A stretch of DNA of 64,000 bases from Nannochloropsis oceanica (taxonomy: Eukaryota > Sar > Eustigmatophyceae > Eustigmatales > Monodopsidaceae). The notes below the pieces were generated by a model, which did no database searches, was not told where the DNA came from, and worked only from the letters and a program-made list of their open reading frames with translations. Both the position numbers and the translations under genes were made by a program. The stretch is from positions 1 through 64,000 of the forward strand of contig CP038131.1 in assembly GCA_004519485.1 (NCBI GenBank), read 5' to 3'. Each line of letters begins with the position of its first letter. The stretch's first letter is position 1. This document shows, one piece after another, positions 50,334 to 61,108 of the stretch.

Positions 50334-51950
50334 ATGAGTACTCCACAACAACGCACCGAACGCATCTCTCTTCTTAAGGAAGTAACGGGTATCGAAGACG
50401 ACGGCACAGCCACGCATCTCCTCAACAAAAACGCCTGGGACGTGCAACACGCAGTCCAAGAATACTTGTCAGGAGGCAGCGGAACGCAAGCCCCTACCTC
50501 CATCCCTCCCTCATCAAGCACCAATGGACATGTTCGTAGGCGTAGTACATCCCCGGGATCGGAGCGACGGATTCGGGCACGGCAACAGCAGTTGATGCAG
50601 CAGCAACGAGAAGGAGGGGGGGGAGGAGGGGGAGGAGAGTTTGACGATTCCATGATGATGGGAGGAGGGGAAGAGGATAATGCCCCGCTTTTGGGGAGGA
50701 GTGGGAGTGTGACGGGAGGAGGGGGAGGGGCGGCGGCAATGGAGGTAGAAGGTGGTGGTGCTGGAAGAGTAGGAGGAGGGGGAGGGGCGTCGTCCTTGGT
50801 GGCCTTGCCCTTTCATTTGGCGGGCAGTGTGCTGAGGACGTTATTGGCGCCAGTACGGTACATCACAGGAAGTGGAGGTGACGGAGAAATGCATGACCCA
50901 AAGCGGGCGGCGGAGTTATTTATCGAAGCCTACGAGAAGCAGTATCATTGTGCGCCGAATGAAGGGGGGGGGGGAGGAGGAGGAGCAGGGGGGGCTCGTC
51001 CTCGTCCTCGTTTTCTCCCCCTATCCTTCCACGAAGCCACGCGTCTGGCCGCGAGGGAACAAAAGTTTTTGGTCGTCTACCTGCACGCCCCCCTACACGA
51101 GCACACTCCATCGTTCCTATCCCAAATTCTCAATACGGACACCCTCACGTCCTTCCTCGATGACAATCTGGTGGTCTGGGGGGGGTCCATCCACTCGGCC
51201 GATGCCTACCATACCTCCCAGCTGCTGGATGCCTCCGCTTTCCCTTTTCTGGCCCTCCTCGCCTGCCACGACGCGCCCCATCTCACCGTGCTAGAGCACA
51301 TGGAGGGGCTAGGCGGGGACGGAGGGAGGGAGGGAGGAATCGGAGTCGAAGGGGTGTTGCAGCGTCTGACGGCGGCGATGGCCCGGCAGCAGGAGGTACT
51401 AGCAAGGCAGGAGGCGGCGATGAGGGAGCGGACGGAGAGGATAAGGCTGCAAGAGGAGCAGAATAGGGAGTATCAAGAAGCCCTAGAAGCGGACAGGAAG
51501 AGGGAAGCAGACTTGGCGGCGGAGAGGGAGAGGGTGAAGGAGGAGGAGGAGAGGGAGAAGAAGATGATGGAGGAGGCCAACGAGGAGAGAGAGAGGAAAC
51601 GGAGGGAGGCAGCCGAAAGAACGATGATGATAAAGGCGCGGCTACCGGCAGAGCCACCTATGGGGGATAAGGCGGCGTTGCGTCTACGCTTGCAGTTTCC
51701 ACACGGAAAGAAGATGGACAGGAGGTTTGACCGCGACGATACTCTCCAAGTAGTGCGGGATTTTATTGATGTGTCGGTGGCCGAAGCGGAGGAAGAGGGC
51801 TGGGGGGACGGAAGCCGGAAGTTGGTAAATTATAGCTTATCGACTCCGTACCCGAAGCGGACGTTTGGGGAGGAGGAAGTGGGCAAAACCTTGGCTGAGG
51901 TGGGCTTGCACAGTGCCGACACAATATATATTCAGGACCTGGATGCGTAA
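50334..51950 (+). CDS. FAF2/UBXD8-like UBA-UAS-UBX protein
   Basis: An ERAD and lipid-droplet adaptor that recruits p97/Cdc48. Single exon, 538 aa. Residues 1-45 are a UBA-like domain (ERISLLKEVTGIEDDGTATH then LLNKNAWDVQHAVQEYL). After a Gly-rich linker comes a hydrophobic hairpin-like segment (LVALPFHLAGSVLRTLLAPV), the usual membrane anchor of UBXD8. The thioredoxin-like UAS domain follows at about 195-330 (FHEATRLAAREQKFLVVYLH, DNLVVWGGSIHSADAYHTSQ). A long charged coiled coil (about 340-440) leads to the UBX domain (LRLRLQFPHGKKMDRRFDRD ... YPKRTF ... TLAEVGLHSADTIYIQDL). The domain order fits FAF2 rather than FAF1, which has extra UBL domains. Confidence 0.9.
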   Translation: MSTPQQRTERISLLKEVTGIEDDGTATHLLNKNAWDVQHAVQEYLSGGSGTQAPTSIPPSSSTNGHVRRRSTSPGSERRIRARQQQLMQQQREGGGGGGGGEFDDSMMMGGGEEDNAPLLGRSGSVTGGGGGAAAMEVEGGGAGRVGGGGGASSLVALPFHLAGSVLRTLLAPVRYITGSGGDGEMHDPKRAAELFIEAYEKQYHCAPNEGGGGGGGAGGARPRPRFLPLSFHEATRLAAREQKFLVVYLHAPLHEHTPSFLSQILNTDTLTSFLDDNLVVWGGSIHSADAYHTSQLLDASAFPFLALLACHDAPHLTVLEHMEGLGGDGGREGGIGVEGVLQRLTAAMARQQEVLARQEAAMRERTERIRLQEEQNREYQEALEADRKREADLAAERERVKEEEEREKKMMEEANEERERKRREAAERTMMIKARLPAEPPMGDKAALRLRLQFPHGKKMDRRFDRDDTLQVVRDFIDVSVAEAEEEGWGDGSRKLVNYSLSTPYPKRTFGEEEVGKTLAEVGLHSADTIYIQDLDA

Positions 51951-52452
51951 CGGGAGGGGTCAGGGAGGAAGTAGGGGTGGGAGGGAGGAAGTAGGGGGGG
52001 AGGGAGGATGATGGCACAGGACAGGTAGGGGACGGATGCAGCAGCATAGATGCAGGAAACTAAGTACGGTAGCATTAGTTGAAAAAAGACAGTCAAATCC
52101 GTCGTCGTCGTTGTTGTAATGGTTCTTCTTCTTGTTCTTGTTGATTTGATCCCTTGGCTTCCTCCCCCCCCCACACTTTGTATGATTCAATTTTTTCAGA
52201 AGGCTCGCTTCCACCGGCTGCTTTACTCGGCTAGGTAATCACGTGAGAGTCCCGAACTTTAGCGTTCGGCTGCATTGACTCGCACAGACTCCTAGCATAC
52301 ATAGTTAATCGGCGTTGGACGATTGAACCTCCCCGTCGCTGATGCGTTCATCTTGAACTCTCCATCCCATTCCCACCCTCCTCTTCCAACCCTCTGCACA
52401 CAACTTTGACTCAGTCCTAACTCTTCACAACCATGAGATACAGAAAGCAAAG
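51951..52452. other. Intergenic region
   Basis: 502 bases between two plus-strand genes, with GGGA repeats right after the FAF2-like stop. No gene seen. Confidence 0.55.
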
Positions 52453-54017
52453 ATGCTGCCATCCCGGTGGCAAGGCCGCTCCATCCTTTTTTTCTCTCTC
52501 CTCCTTCCATCGTCGTTGGCATTCGTCGTCCGTCCTTCTTCGACGTTGGCGCCGTGCCCACCATGCCGGCGCCACCATATCCCCATCTTGATGTCCGGAA
52601 ACAACGATTATGGAGGAGACGACCCCTTTGCCATCCGAATCCTCCAACCCAATCAACTTCGCATCATCCGGGTCATTGGAGAGCAACGCCTCACGATCGA
52701 AGAAGAGACCGAAAAGCGGGATGGTTCAGGTCCACGGGGTGCCTTTGGTCGGATTCGCAACAAAAAGTTGACTGAGGGACAATCACAAACAAGTCGAGAA
52801 ATGAAAACCATGGGCGTGGGCGTTCGATTGTTCGAGGCGGTGGACTCGCAAACAGGAGAACGGCTTATTATGAAGGAATTCCTGCCTATGATGCGCAACG
52901 TGGCCATGGGCGAGGTGGAGCTTTACCGGTAATAATCAAGACTGGATGTCACATACTGTTTCTTCTCTCTGATCTGCTGAGTTTAAAGTTCTTAAATCGT
53001 GACTCAAATTGTTGTCTCAATACTCAACCACCCTTCCCTCCCTCACTCCCTCCGTCCCTCCCTAGGTACCTGCACCACTGGGTGCAGACCAACCACCCCT
53101 CCTGGCAGCCGTCCGATATCCCCATCGTCCCCTTCCACGGCTACCTTCAAACAGGTCCTGAAGTGGAAGACCCTTCTTTCGTCTACGACTGGGCAGAACG
53201 TTTTGGTTCCTCCGTCCCTCCCCCCCTCGCGGGCAACACGTGGGTCGTGTTACGGACACCGGGGCTCATCACGCTTACTTCCCTCCCTCGCCTGGCCTTG
53301 GAACGCGAAGGAGGAGGGGGAGGGAAGGCAACCAAGGGCTGGTTGGGGAAATTATTGTTCCCTGATGTGTATAAAACGAGGATTGCATATTTGAAAAACT
53401 TAATGGCAGGTGCGATCGACGCACTTTCTCTGCTGCACGAGGCCGGGGTCTGTCATGGCGCTCTCTCTCCCTCTACGCTCTTGGTCTCGACGGCCGATTT
53501 GAGGGAGGGAGGGAGGGAGGGAGGGATGGAGGTGTGGTTGTCGGATTTGGGCTTTGCGAAGAATGTGCTGAGTCAGGAGAAGGTGGATTTCGAGGGCCTG
53601 GTGAAGAGGGATTGGAAGGGGTGTTCCTACTCCTTGTTGGAGGTTTTCTTGAGGCTCATGGCCGAGGACGAGGAGGAGGAGGAAAAGAAGCAGGGAGAGG
53701 GCCTCGGAGGGGTTGAAGGGGGGTTGGGGCGATGGGAGGAGGGGTTTGGATTGCCTTTTGCGCAGGTGACGGCGGGAAGCTTGCAGGGAGTGACCGAGGC
53801 GAGATTTGGGGGCGATGTAGGGGTAGGGTTAAGAGGCCTGGTGAGCAATGAGAGGGTGTTTAAGAAGGCCGTGGAGTGCCTGGACGAGGGGGGGGGCGCG
53901 GGGTGGGTGTTATTGAATGACATGGCGAACGTCGAGAGGTTGATGATGGGGGAAGAGAGAGGAGTGTACGGTGTGGGGGAGCGATTGTTGGGGAGTGGTT
54001 TTTTTGACGATGATTAG
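52453..54017 (+). CDS. Plastid-targeted protein-kinase-like protein, probably inactive
   Basis: Exons 52453-52928 and 53066-54017 give 475 aa. The N-terminus is a signal peptide and plastid junction (SILFFSLLLPSSLAF|VVRPSS). A kinase-like fold follows: the beta-3 lysine segment ERLIMKEFLP (Lys near 140), the hinge-like NTWVVLRTPGLITL, a helix E region (NLMAGAIDALSLLHEAGVCH), then HGALSPSTLLVS where active kinases have HRDLKPxN (residues about 289-299), and SDLGFAKN in place of DFG (about 318-325). The catalytic aspartate of HRD is replaced and the metal-binding Asn is Thr, so phosphotransfer is doubtful. A GGRE-type microsatellite sits between the two motifs. The C-terminal part has no clear family match. 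Confidence 0.75.
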
Positions 54018-54667
54018 GAGGGAGGAGGGAGGGAGGAAGGAAGGGAAGGGACGGAGAGGTGTAAAAGTAGATAATAAATTAGCTGTTCAGATTGTTGGAT
54101 GTCTATTTTTATTTTTTGCAGGGGGAGGGGGAGGGGGCTTCTTTTTCTCCTTCTCTTCACCAGCCGTAATTCCGTCAGGCGGACAGGCTGACATGTAAAT
54201 TTATGCACTCACACATGCCTCCTTTCTTCAGCTTTGGTATCTCCCACCTGCTTTATATCTCCTTCATGTCCCCCTCCACTCCTCAGAGTGCTCATATTGG
54301 GCATCAAGAGTCATTATATCTTCATTCAAATTCCAGTCCCAGCCCACGACTCATTTAAGTTTATTTCTTTTGACTTTTCCCAAGCTTCTCTCAATTTACT
54401 CTACAACAACCACGAGACATCCTTTCTTTCTTCTTCCCCCTGCTTTCCCTTCTCCTCCTCCTTGGTCATCTCACATTTTCTCTCCCTCTCGATTTTCTCC
54501 CCGTATTCTACAGCATTGTCTCCCCTCTTCCACCACGCTTTCTCTCCTTCATTCACTCCTCCTCCTCCAAACCTGCTTTCCGCAATCATGCCCTCTTCCT
54601 CCTCCTCTTCCTTCTCCTCCTCGTCCACCATCATCCTCCATCCCTCCTCTCCTCCTCCCACCTCATT
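54018..54667. other. Convergent intergenic region
   Basis: 650 bases between the kinase-like gene (+) and the SWEET gene (-). CT-rich simple sequence fills 54400-54660. No gene seen. Confidence 0.55.
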
Positions 54668-55838
54668 TCATAGGAGCGCTGCCGCCCCCTCTTTCCCTCC
54701 CTCCTCGGTTCCCAGCATTAAATACTCCGACAGAGTCGGCCTCTTCCCTGCTCCTCCCTCCCTCCCTCCCTCCTTCCCTCCCCTCTTCATAACGACTTCA
54801 AACCAAAAGAACACAGCTGCTTGAGACACCGAGAGGATCGTACCAATAACACTAGGCGCGTACACCCACGCATCATTTGTCAAGAGGCCATAGCCTGACC
54901 ATAAGACGGCGTTTAACGTGCCGACCAATGCGAAGAACAAGGAGATGGGTTTGGAGGATTGGAGCTGTAAGGCCCGCGCCACGGACGAGAGAGGTGCGGC
55001 GTAAACGCTGATGGTCACAAGACAACACATGGCACCGAGCTTGTGTTGGGTTTTGCTCGGGGAGGAGGAAGGGAAAATGAAGGCATATACTCCAATTAAG
55101 GTGATTAGGGAGGCGGCCAGTGTGAAGGCACGGGCAAGGCGGACCTTAGCAAGGGGAGGGGCATAGGAGTGGAAAACAGAAAGAAAGTAGGAGCCAGACA
55201 GGAAGCCAGTAATGTTGGTGGTAGCAATTGGGTGGACGGCATGAGTGTGTATGCCGTAGAAGATCCATAGGCAGGCGTTGCTCCAGATAGCGACGAAAAG
55301 GAGAGGCGAACGGTCCCCTGTGGTGCGAGAGCGTTTAATCGCTAGTTGGAAAGGGGAGGGAGGAAGGGAAGGAAGATGTGGATGAAGACGTTGTAAGACC
55401 CTTAAGCCCTGCCTTTCGTTCGGCTTGTTTAAGTGGGGTAGAGGTGTATGCTTAGGGAGTCTGGCAGGAGGCTAGGGAGCTGTGTGCGTACCACCCAAGG
55501 ATGCCGTGACCCGTAAATGACAAGCCTGCAACCTCCTTCCCACTTCTCTTTCCCACCCGCCATTCTTCTGTCTCGTCTCTCTTATCAGCTTTATGAGGCG
55601 TGACATTGTGGGGGAAAGAGGCAGGGAGGGAGAGAGGGGGCAACGGCTTGCTCCCTTTCTGCACAATCATGGGCCTTTTCCTTCTAAAAACCCAACCCAC
55701 GACATCAGCATAGCCACAAACACCGTTCCACAGATATGGGCAAAAGCACGTACCGGGGATTTCGTCAAAGATGGGGCAGACATTGAGGGTGACCGCTGTC
55801 AAGGTCGCCAGGGTTTGAAGGGTGGCAAGGCCGCCCAT
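54668..55838 (-). CDS. SWEET (MtN3/saliva) sugar transporter
   Basis: Facilitative sugar uniporter of two MtN3 repeats. Exon 1 (55838-55754) codes MGGLATLQTLATLTAVTLNV and CPIFDEIP; exon 2 (55341-54668) continues through a GT-AG intron of 412 bases, 252 aa in all. First repeat: PLLFVAIWSNACLWIFYGIH, then HPIATTNITGFLSGSYFLSV. Linker helix: FTLAASLITLIGVYAFIF. Second repeat: LGAMCCLVTISVYAAPLSSV, then SLFFALVGTLNAVLWSGYGL and APSVIGTILSVSQAAVFFWF. The paired Pro, Trp-Tyr and Asn positions of the SWEET pore are present. The C-terminal tail is short and includes a GGKEGGREGG repeat from a GGGA microsatellite. The plasma or internal membrane location is not evident. Confidence 0.88.
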
Positions 55839-56184
55839 GGTGGATGATGATGATGGTAGGACTTGGAGAGGGCCTGCCGGAAGTGGGTTGAACCCGTGTA
55901 TGTTTGAAAGGATGTGGGAAGGTTAGACATATGGAAAATGTTAACAGGGAGGAAAGGAGTAGAAGGGTAGAAGTCGAGGCAAGTGAACAAATTGATCGTG
56001 CATCAAATCCAAGGCGTTCCGTTGGCGCGTTCCGTGAGTACGTCTCGCCTCGCCGTCATCGCGGAATGTTCTTCAACTGACCATCCACACCACACCCGCA
56101 CATCTGCACAGCCCTTCGCGAGTAGCCCCCGTGCCTCGCTGATGTCCGCAGGAAATTGAGTTTACCCCCCTTTCGCTTCCGTTC

Positions 56185-56427
56185 ATGCCTCTTGTCATGA
56201 ATCAACCTCTCCTCTTCCTCCATCCATTCCTCGTCCTAGCCCTTCTTTTTCTCCTGCCCCAACCCACTCACGCCTTTCATTACTGCCTCGTCGAGGAGAA
56301 GTACTGTAGCGAATTTGACGGACGGGTTGACGATCCAGAAAAGGAAGTTGGACAAGAGAAAGAGCTCTATGAGAGAAGGAGGAAAGGGAGAAAGGGAGGA
56401 AGGGGAGAAACAGGAGCTGTCAATTAA
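56185..56427 (+). CDS. Possible small protein with signal peptide and A-F junction
   Basis: 80 codons starting MPLVMNQPLLFLHPFLVLAL, with a strong hydrophobic core ending PTHAF|HYCLVEEKYC, which resembles the plastid-targeting junction. The rest is short and charged, ending in a Gly/Arg-rich run. It may be a first exon whose continuation is not found, or a chance ORF. Confidence 0.25.
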   Translation: MPLVMNQPLLFLHPFLVLALLFLLPQPTHAFHYCLVEEKYCSEFDGRVDDPEKEVGQEKELYERRRKGRKGGRGETGAVN

Positions 56428-56732
56428 GGAGTAAACTATTGGTTTAAATGAATCCTGGATGTTTATAAATGGTGCTTGGTGGTGCATATCAATGGCATAG
56501 AATATGAAGAAAGGCAGCGAATTGCAGGCTGTGGCCAAAGCAAATGTGGATAGAACAACTCGAATGTAGAGTGAACGCGGACGTTGGCTTGGCCGTTGCT
56601 TGTGTGCACCGCACCTCGGCATTGCAGGTCTCTCTCTTTTGTTCTTGTTATTTTCCTATCTTTCTTTGCAGTCTGTATTGAATTGGATTAATGCGATGGA
56701 TGAGAGCAATCGCCCCCCACAGCCCTTTGTGC

Positions 56733-57031
<299 letters not shown>

Positions 57032-57146
57032 TGCGCGCAGTCTGCTCTCTCTCGCCTCTCACTTCAAGCACAAAACCGACGCTAACCTCCTTCCCTCCGT
57101 CCCTCCCGTCCCTCCCTCCCTCCCTCCCTTCCTCTCCCCCTTCCGT

Positions 57147-58647
57147 CTAGGCCAACAACTCCCCCAGCGTCTCCTTCGTGCCCTCCGTCACTGCCTTCTC
57201 GATCCAGTCCAGTGGGTCCACCATAAAATGACATGCCTTGGCCCGCAACGCCTTGATCACCGCGCTGGGCCCCACCACATCATCCAGCGGCGTCTGAAAC
57301 AGCAAATTAGAGGCATAGACGCTGTGAAATCCTTCGTCTCTCAACACCCACGCGTCCTCCACCTCATTCAACCCGTACTGAAATTCACGGGGTCGTCTCA
57401 GATCAAATCCCACCATAATCCCTTCCTCTCCGTCGGGGAGCAGCAGCGGTAATTCCTTCCGCATCTCGATCCCTCGTGCCCGTGTGCACCCGTACACAAA
57501 CAATAACCGGGCTCCTGCTGCTGTTGCTGCTGCTGCTTCCGTTGCGCTCTTCACGAAGACCAGAGGTTCCATTCCCAAGGCATGGGTCGTCTTGATGAGA
57601 GCAGTGGTGGCCTCGGGAGGATTGAGCGAGTAGCGGAGGGTGATCCCTATCGAGGGAGGGAGAGAGGGAGGGAAGGAGGGAGGGAGGGAGGGAAGGGTTG
57701 AGTGACTGCCTAAGAGATGCTCAATCAATATCCAGCTGCACAAATTGCTGGAAGCAGCCGAAGGGAGGGAGAGGGGACAAAAGAGAAGACGAGCACTTAA
57801 GGGACGAGAAACATAACAAGCCTGACTACGACGTGCCTGCAGCTCCAGCAAGCTTGGCCCTCGAAATCTGAACAGGGTCAACCACCACATCCGAGGCTAC
57901 GATCGGGATGGGGGCACTCACATCCCCCCCCCTCGCCGCCTCCTGCTCTGCCACCATCTGGGCGATATCCTCATGGAGAGACCCACCGGTAAGAGGGTCA
58001 ACATTAATCGCAATGACGCTGGCACCCGCTTTCCGGTAAATCTCGCTGTATGCTTTGGGTTCCAGCACGGAGCCCAAGAAGGAGAAGGGTGCTTTGCGCC
58101 AGTACTCGGCAATGACGGTCAAGGTATTGCCGTGGCGTTTTTGAAGGGCCTTGTACAGGATTTGGGATTGATTAGAGGGGGAGGGCGGCAGGTCTTCGAG
58201 AGTGGCAAAGATGGGGTGGGCGCGAGGCAGGGCGGCTTTGAAGGCAGCGACCTCTTTTTCTTTGGCTTTGCGGGCCAGGACTTCGGTCATCCCGCTTCCG
58301 GCTGCAGGTGCAGGAAAGGTGGAAGTGGGGCTGTTGGCATCGGAAGAGGCGAAGAGGGTCGTGTGGAGTGGTGCGCTGAGGACTGGGGGTTGTGGTGGTG
58401 GCGAGATGGCTCTTCTGCCTGTTGATGATTGAAGAGGGTGAAGAGAGAGGCAGAACGCACGGAAGTGGAGGATTCTCATTCGCACACCCAGGACAGCACG
58501 GAAAGACCAACCGGCGCACAACGCACGTCGCACACGTCGATACGACTTACCTGATGCTGGTGATGGTATTCTGATGAAGGCTTGGGTACAGGCTGCCAGG
58601 AAAGTCAATGCCAGGGCTGGTACCCTAGCTTTTCGTCTCCCCAGCAT
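57147..58647 (-). CDS. Plastid TrpC-like (indole-3-glycerol-phosphate synthase family) protein, likely non-canonical
   Basis: Three exons (58647-58551, 58418-57837, 57646-57147) give 392 aa; the second intron has a GC donor. The N-terminus is a signal peptide with A-F junction (ALALTFLAACTQAF|IRIPSP) and a transit-like region. The TIM-barrel core follows the TrpC family pattern: EVLARKAKEKEVAAFKAALP, GNTLTVIAEYWRKAPFSFLG, YSEIYRKAGASVIAINVDPL, TGGSLHEDIAQMV, IPIVASDVVVDPVQISRAKL, AGAAGITLRYSL, EPLVFVKSATEAAAATAAGA. In active IGPS the beta-1 motif is E-[VY]-K-R-K-S-P and the beta-3 motif L-x-K-D-F; here they are EYWRKAP and VASDV, so both catalytic lysines are replaced. It is therefore probably a plastid paralog with another role or a pseudoenzyme. 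The C-terminal region (MVGFDLRRPREFQYG) also departs from IGPS. Confidence 0.75.
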
Positions 58648-59263
58648 CCTGATTGACAGCAGGTGGTGGACAGGACCTGTGAGTGTGGCGGGTGGTGATG
58701 GTTGAAATGCTTAATGCGGAGGGGGTACGTTGCCTAGGCTGTTTGTTGGAGGAAGGGAGATGGCTGGGGGCACAATGGGTGATCGCAAGGCCAAGGCGAC
58801 TGAAAAAACCCGCAACGCACGACCAGCGGCCACTATCAACATCATGATGATAGGCTGAAAGCTTGAAAAACAGAACCTGTGCGTGTGGGATGGCGGGTGG
58901 AGGTTGTCTGATTGCATGGCGTACTTCAAAGGCAAGCAAGCACTGCTGGCAGCGCCCCACCACAAAATCAATCGCCCACTCTCGCCTTGCACGCCCAAAC
59001 GACATGCCGCTTTCTAGCCCTACGCATTACCGCATACCCGCCATTGAGTTAATGCGTCCCTTTTATATTCCCAGTTTAGGCTTAGACACTTTTTTGACCG
59101 TCCGCCCGCATTTTCAGTCGTGCGTAACACAAGGCTTTCTTAGTGCGGCAGACCTCCCCACACAACCAAGCCCTTTAAACACTGCCATTTGAAAGCTAAA
59201 GACTCTTCCGACACCGCACAATCTACAGGAAAAGGAAGTGCTTCTTGTTGTCGTCCTAAATCT
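58648..59263. promoter_or_regulatory. Divergent spacer between the TrpC-like gene and the 2OG oxygenase
   Basis: 616 bases between the two starts (58647 minus, 59264 plus). The frame of the plus gene is open from 59189 but has no ATG before 59264. No other gene seen. Confidence 0.45.
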
Positions 59264-60499
59264 ATGGCTCTATCACCGTCGGTGTCACCACCACCCATCT
59301 TTGCGGACTCCTCCCTTAGCGTGGCCTCCCTCCTCGTTCGACTTCCCAACCAGCAAGACGAGCACCAGCAAAAATCGCTGTCTGTAGACCGGGAAGGGCG
59401 CTTGCAAACTGCTCTCCAAACGCTCGAGAGAGAAGGTGCTGTCATTTTGCATGATTGCGTCTCTCCTGACAGCCTTGCCGAGTGTCGCCTGGCCATCGAG
59501 CCCGTTGTAAACGCGCTGCTCTTTGCTGCTGCCGCTACCGCTACTGCTGCTGCGACTGCTACTATTGCTGTCGCCGCTACTGCTATTGCCTCACCTTCTA
59601 CTAAGGATTCCATTTGCACTACAGAAAAGAGACAATTGGGTGATGAAAGCATTAGAACAAGGTATATAACAGAAGACGGCAAAGATCAGAAAAAGCGAGA
59701 CCTTTTCTCTTGCTTTGACGAAGCCAGGGTATTAACAGCGGAGGCCCGTCGCGCCCTGAGTATCACCAGAGTAGCCAAGATCGGAACCGGGAAAAAGAAC
59801 ATTCATTTCGATCCGTACTACTCAACTTCCCCCTCCCCCTCTGCTGCTAAACCCGCACCGTTGCAACCACAACGCCAAGGTGCTGTTGCCGCTGCTGCTG
59901 CTGCCGCTGCTGCTGCTGCCGCTGCTGCTGCTCCAGCAGCACCTCCTCATCCTTCCTCCTGCCCTTCAGTTACATTATTGCACCCTCACAGTGCCATGGA
60001 AGCCCTCGCGGAGAAGGCAGGCATACTCTCTATCATTCGAAACTATTGCGGGGAGGAGGTGACTCTGGCAGAAAGTGGCTTCTCCATCACCCGGCCAGGA
60101 GGGGAGGGGCTGGAGTGGCACGCGGATGGGAGGGAGGGGGAATGTACAGTCATCATGAGTTTGGATGACATAGGGAGGAACAAAGGGAGGTTGGGGGTCG
60201 TGAGAAAGAGTCACTTGATGCTTGATAGGGATGGAAGTGAAGACTTTGACCGGGACTTGATGGAGGTGGTGGAGAGGGCGCAAGCGACGGAGGCGGAGGA
60301 GGGGGAGGGGGAGGGAGGGGTGGTCTGGTATGCGTATCGAAAGGGTTGTCCGATCGTGTTCGACGCGAGGACGGTGCACGCTGCTGAGGGAAGTAGTCGA
60401 GAAGGGACGGGAGCAAGGGAGGAGGGGGGGGAGGGAGGTAGGGAGGGATGGGCGGAGTTCCGGGTGATCTTGTGGTGGATCTATAACGGGCATGGCTGA
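59264..60499 (+). CDS. 2-oxoglutarate/Fe(II) oxygenase, phytanoyl-CoA-hydroxylase-like
   Basis: Single exon, about 411 aa from the first ATG. An N-terminal helix region typical of the family (LQTALQTLEREGAVILHDCV then SPDSLAECRLAI) is followed by alanine tracts coded by GCT/GCC repeats. The double-stranded beta-helix carries the iron ligands: H-x-D in LEWHADGREGEC, the distal His in FDARTVHAAEGS, and the 2OG-binding Arg in EFRVILWWIYNG. Other family blocks are ITRPGGEG, CTVIMSLDDIGRNKGRLGVV and SHLMLDRDG. All three metal ligands are present, so it is probably active; the substrate is unknown. There is no signal peptide. GGRE-type repeats lie between the distal His and the final Arg. Confidence 0.78.
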   Translation: MALSPSVSPPPIFADSSLSVASLLVRLPNQQDEHQQKSLSVDREGRLQTALQTLEREGAVILHDCVSPDSLAECRLAIEPVVNALLFAAAATATAAATATIAVAATAIASPSTKDSICTTEKRQLGDESIRTRYITEDGKDQKKRDLFSCFDEARVLTAEARRALSITRVAKIGTGKKNIHFDPYYSTSPSPSAAKPAPLQPQRQGAVAAAAAAAAAAAAAAAPAAPPHPSSCPSVTLLHPHSAMEALAEKAGILSIIRNYCGEEVTLAESGFSITRPGGEGLEWHADGREGECTVIMSLDDIGRNKGRLGVVRKSHLMLDRDGSEDFDRDLMEVVERAQATEAEEGEGEGGVVWYAYRKGCPIVFDARTVHAAEGSSREGTGAREEGGEGGREGWAEFRVILWWIYNGHG

Positions 60500-61108
60500 G
60501 GGATGAAGAGCATGAGGACGACGTGATACGAAGGTCAAGAGAAGGCATATATTCAAAGCACATCCACAGAAAAGCAGGTAGGGGGTATAGAATGTCCCTG
60601 AAGGTGTAAATCAAAAACACCACGCATGAGACTCGTAAGACTCACCGTCGGAAACAAATGTTATTCCCCAACACCTTATGTTCCCCCCGTTCCTTGCGAA
60701 GCGAGGCACATTGCATTCTGCAACTTTTGAGCTGCCTCATTTTCTTGTCTTTCGAGGCCAGCCCATTTCCTTTAATTTCGAAACCCTTTTTTTCTATTTT
60801 CGTCTTTCCTGCTCATCGCTCATTGTTAATTTTAATCAAGCTGTTGTTAATTGCTGCCTTTGAGTCTGTCGCAGCTGCAATGGCTGCGGCAGCCACTGGA
60901 GTCGTTCCAAAGGCCTTGTCAACGTTCAGTTTACACACACACTCCCTATCATCGTACATGCACACAAGAACAAATCACAAACCCTTCCATTCTTTTCCGG
61001 TACTCTGCTCCCTCGCTTCAAGATAAAGAAGAATGAAAAAAGGAGAGAAAAAGAGAAAACATTTCCCTTTCTCCCTCTCTCCCGCGCCCTCCTCGTCTTT
61101 CTCCCTCT
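60500..61108. other. Convergent intergenic region
   Basis: 609 bases between the 2OG oxygenase (+) and Mpv17-like (-) stops. T-rich and CT-rich sequence, no gene seen. Confidence 0.55.
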
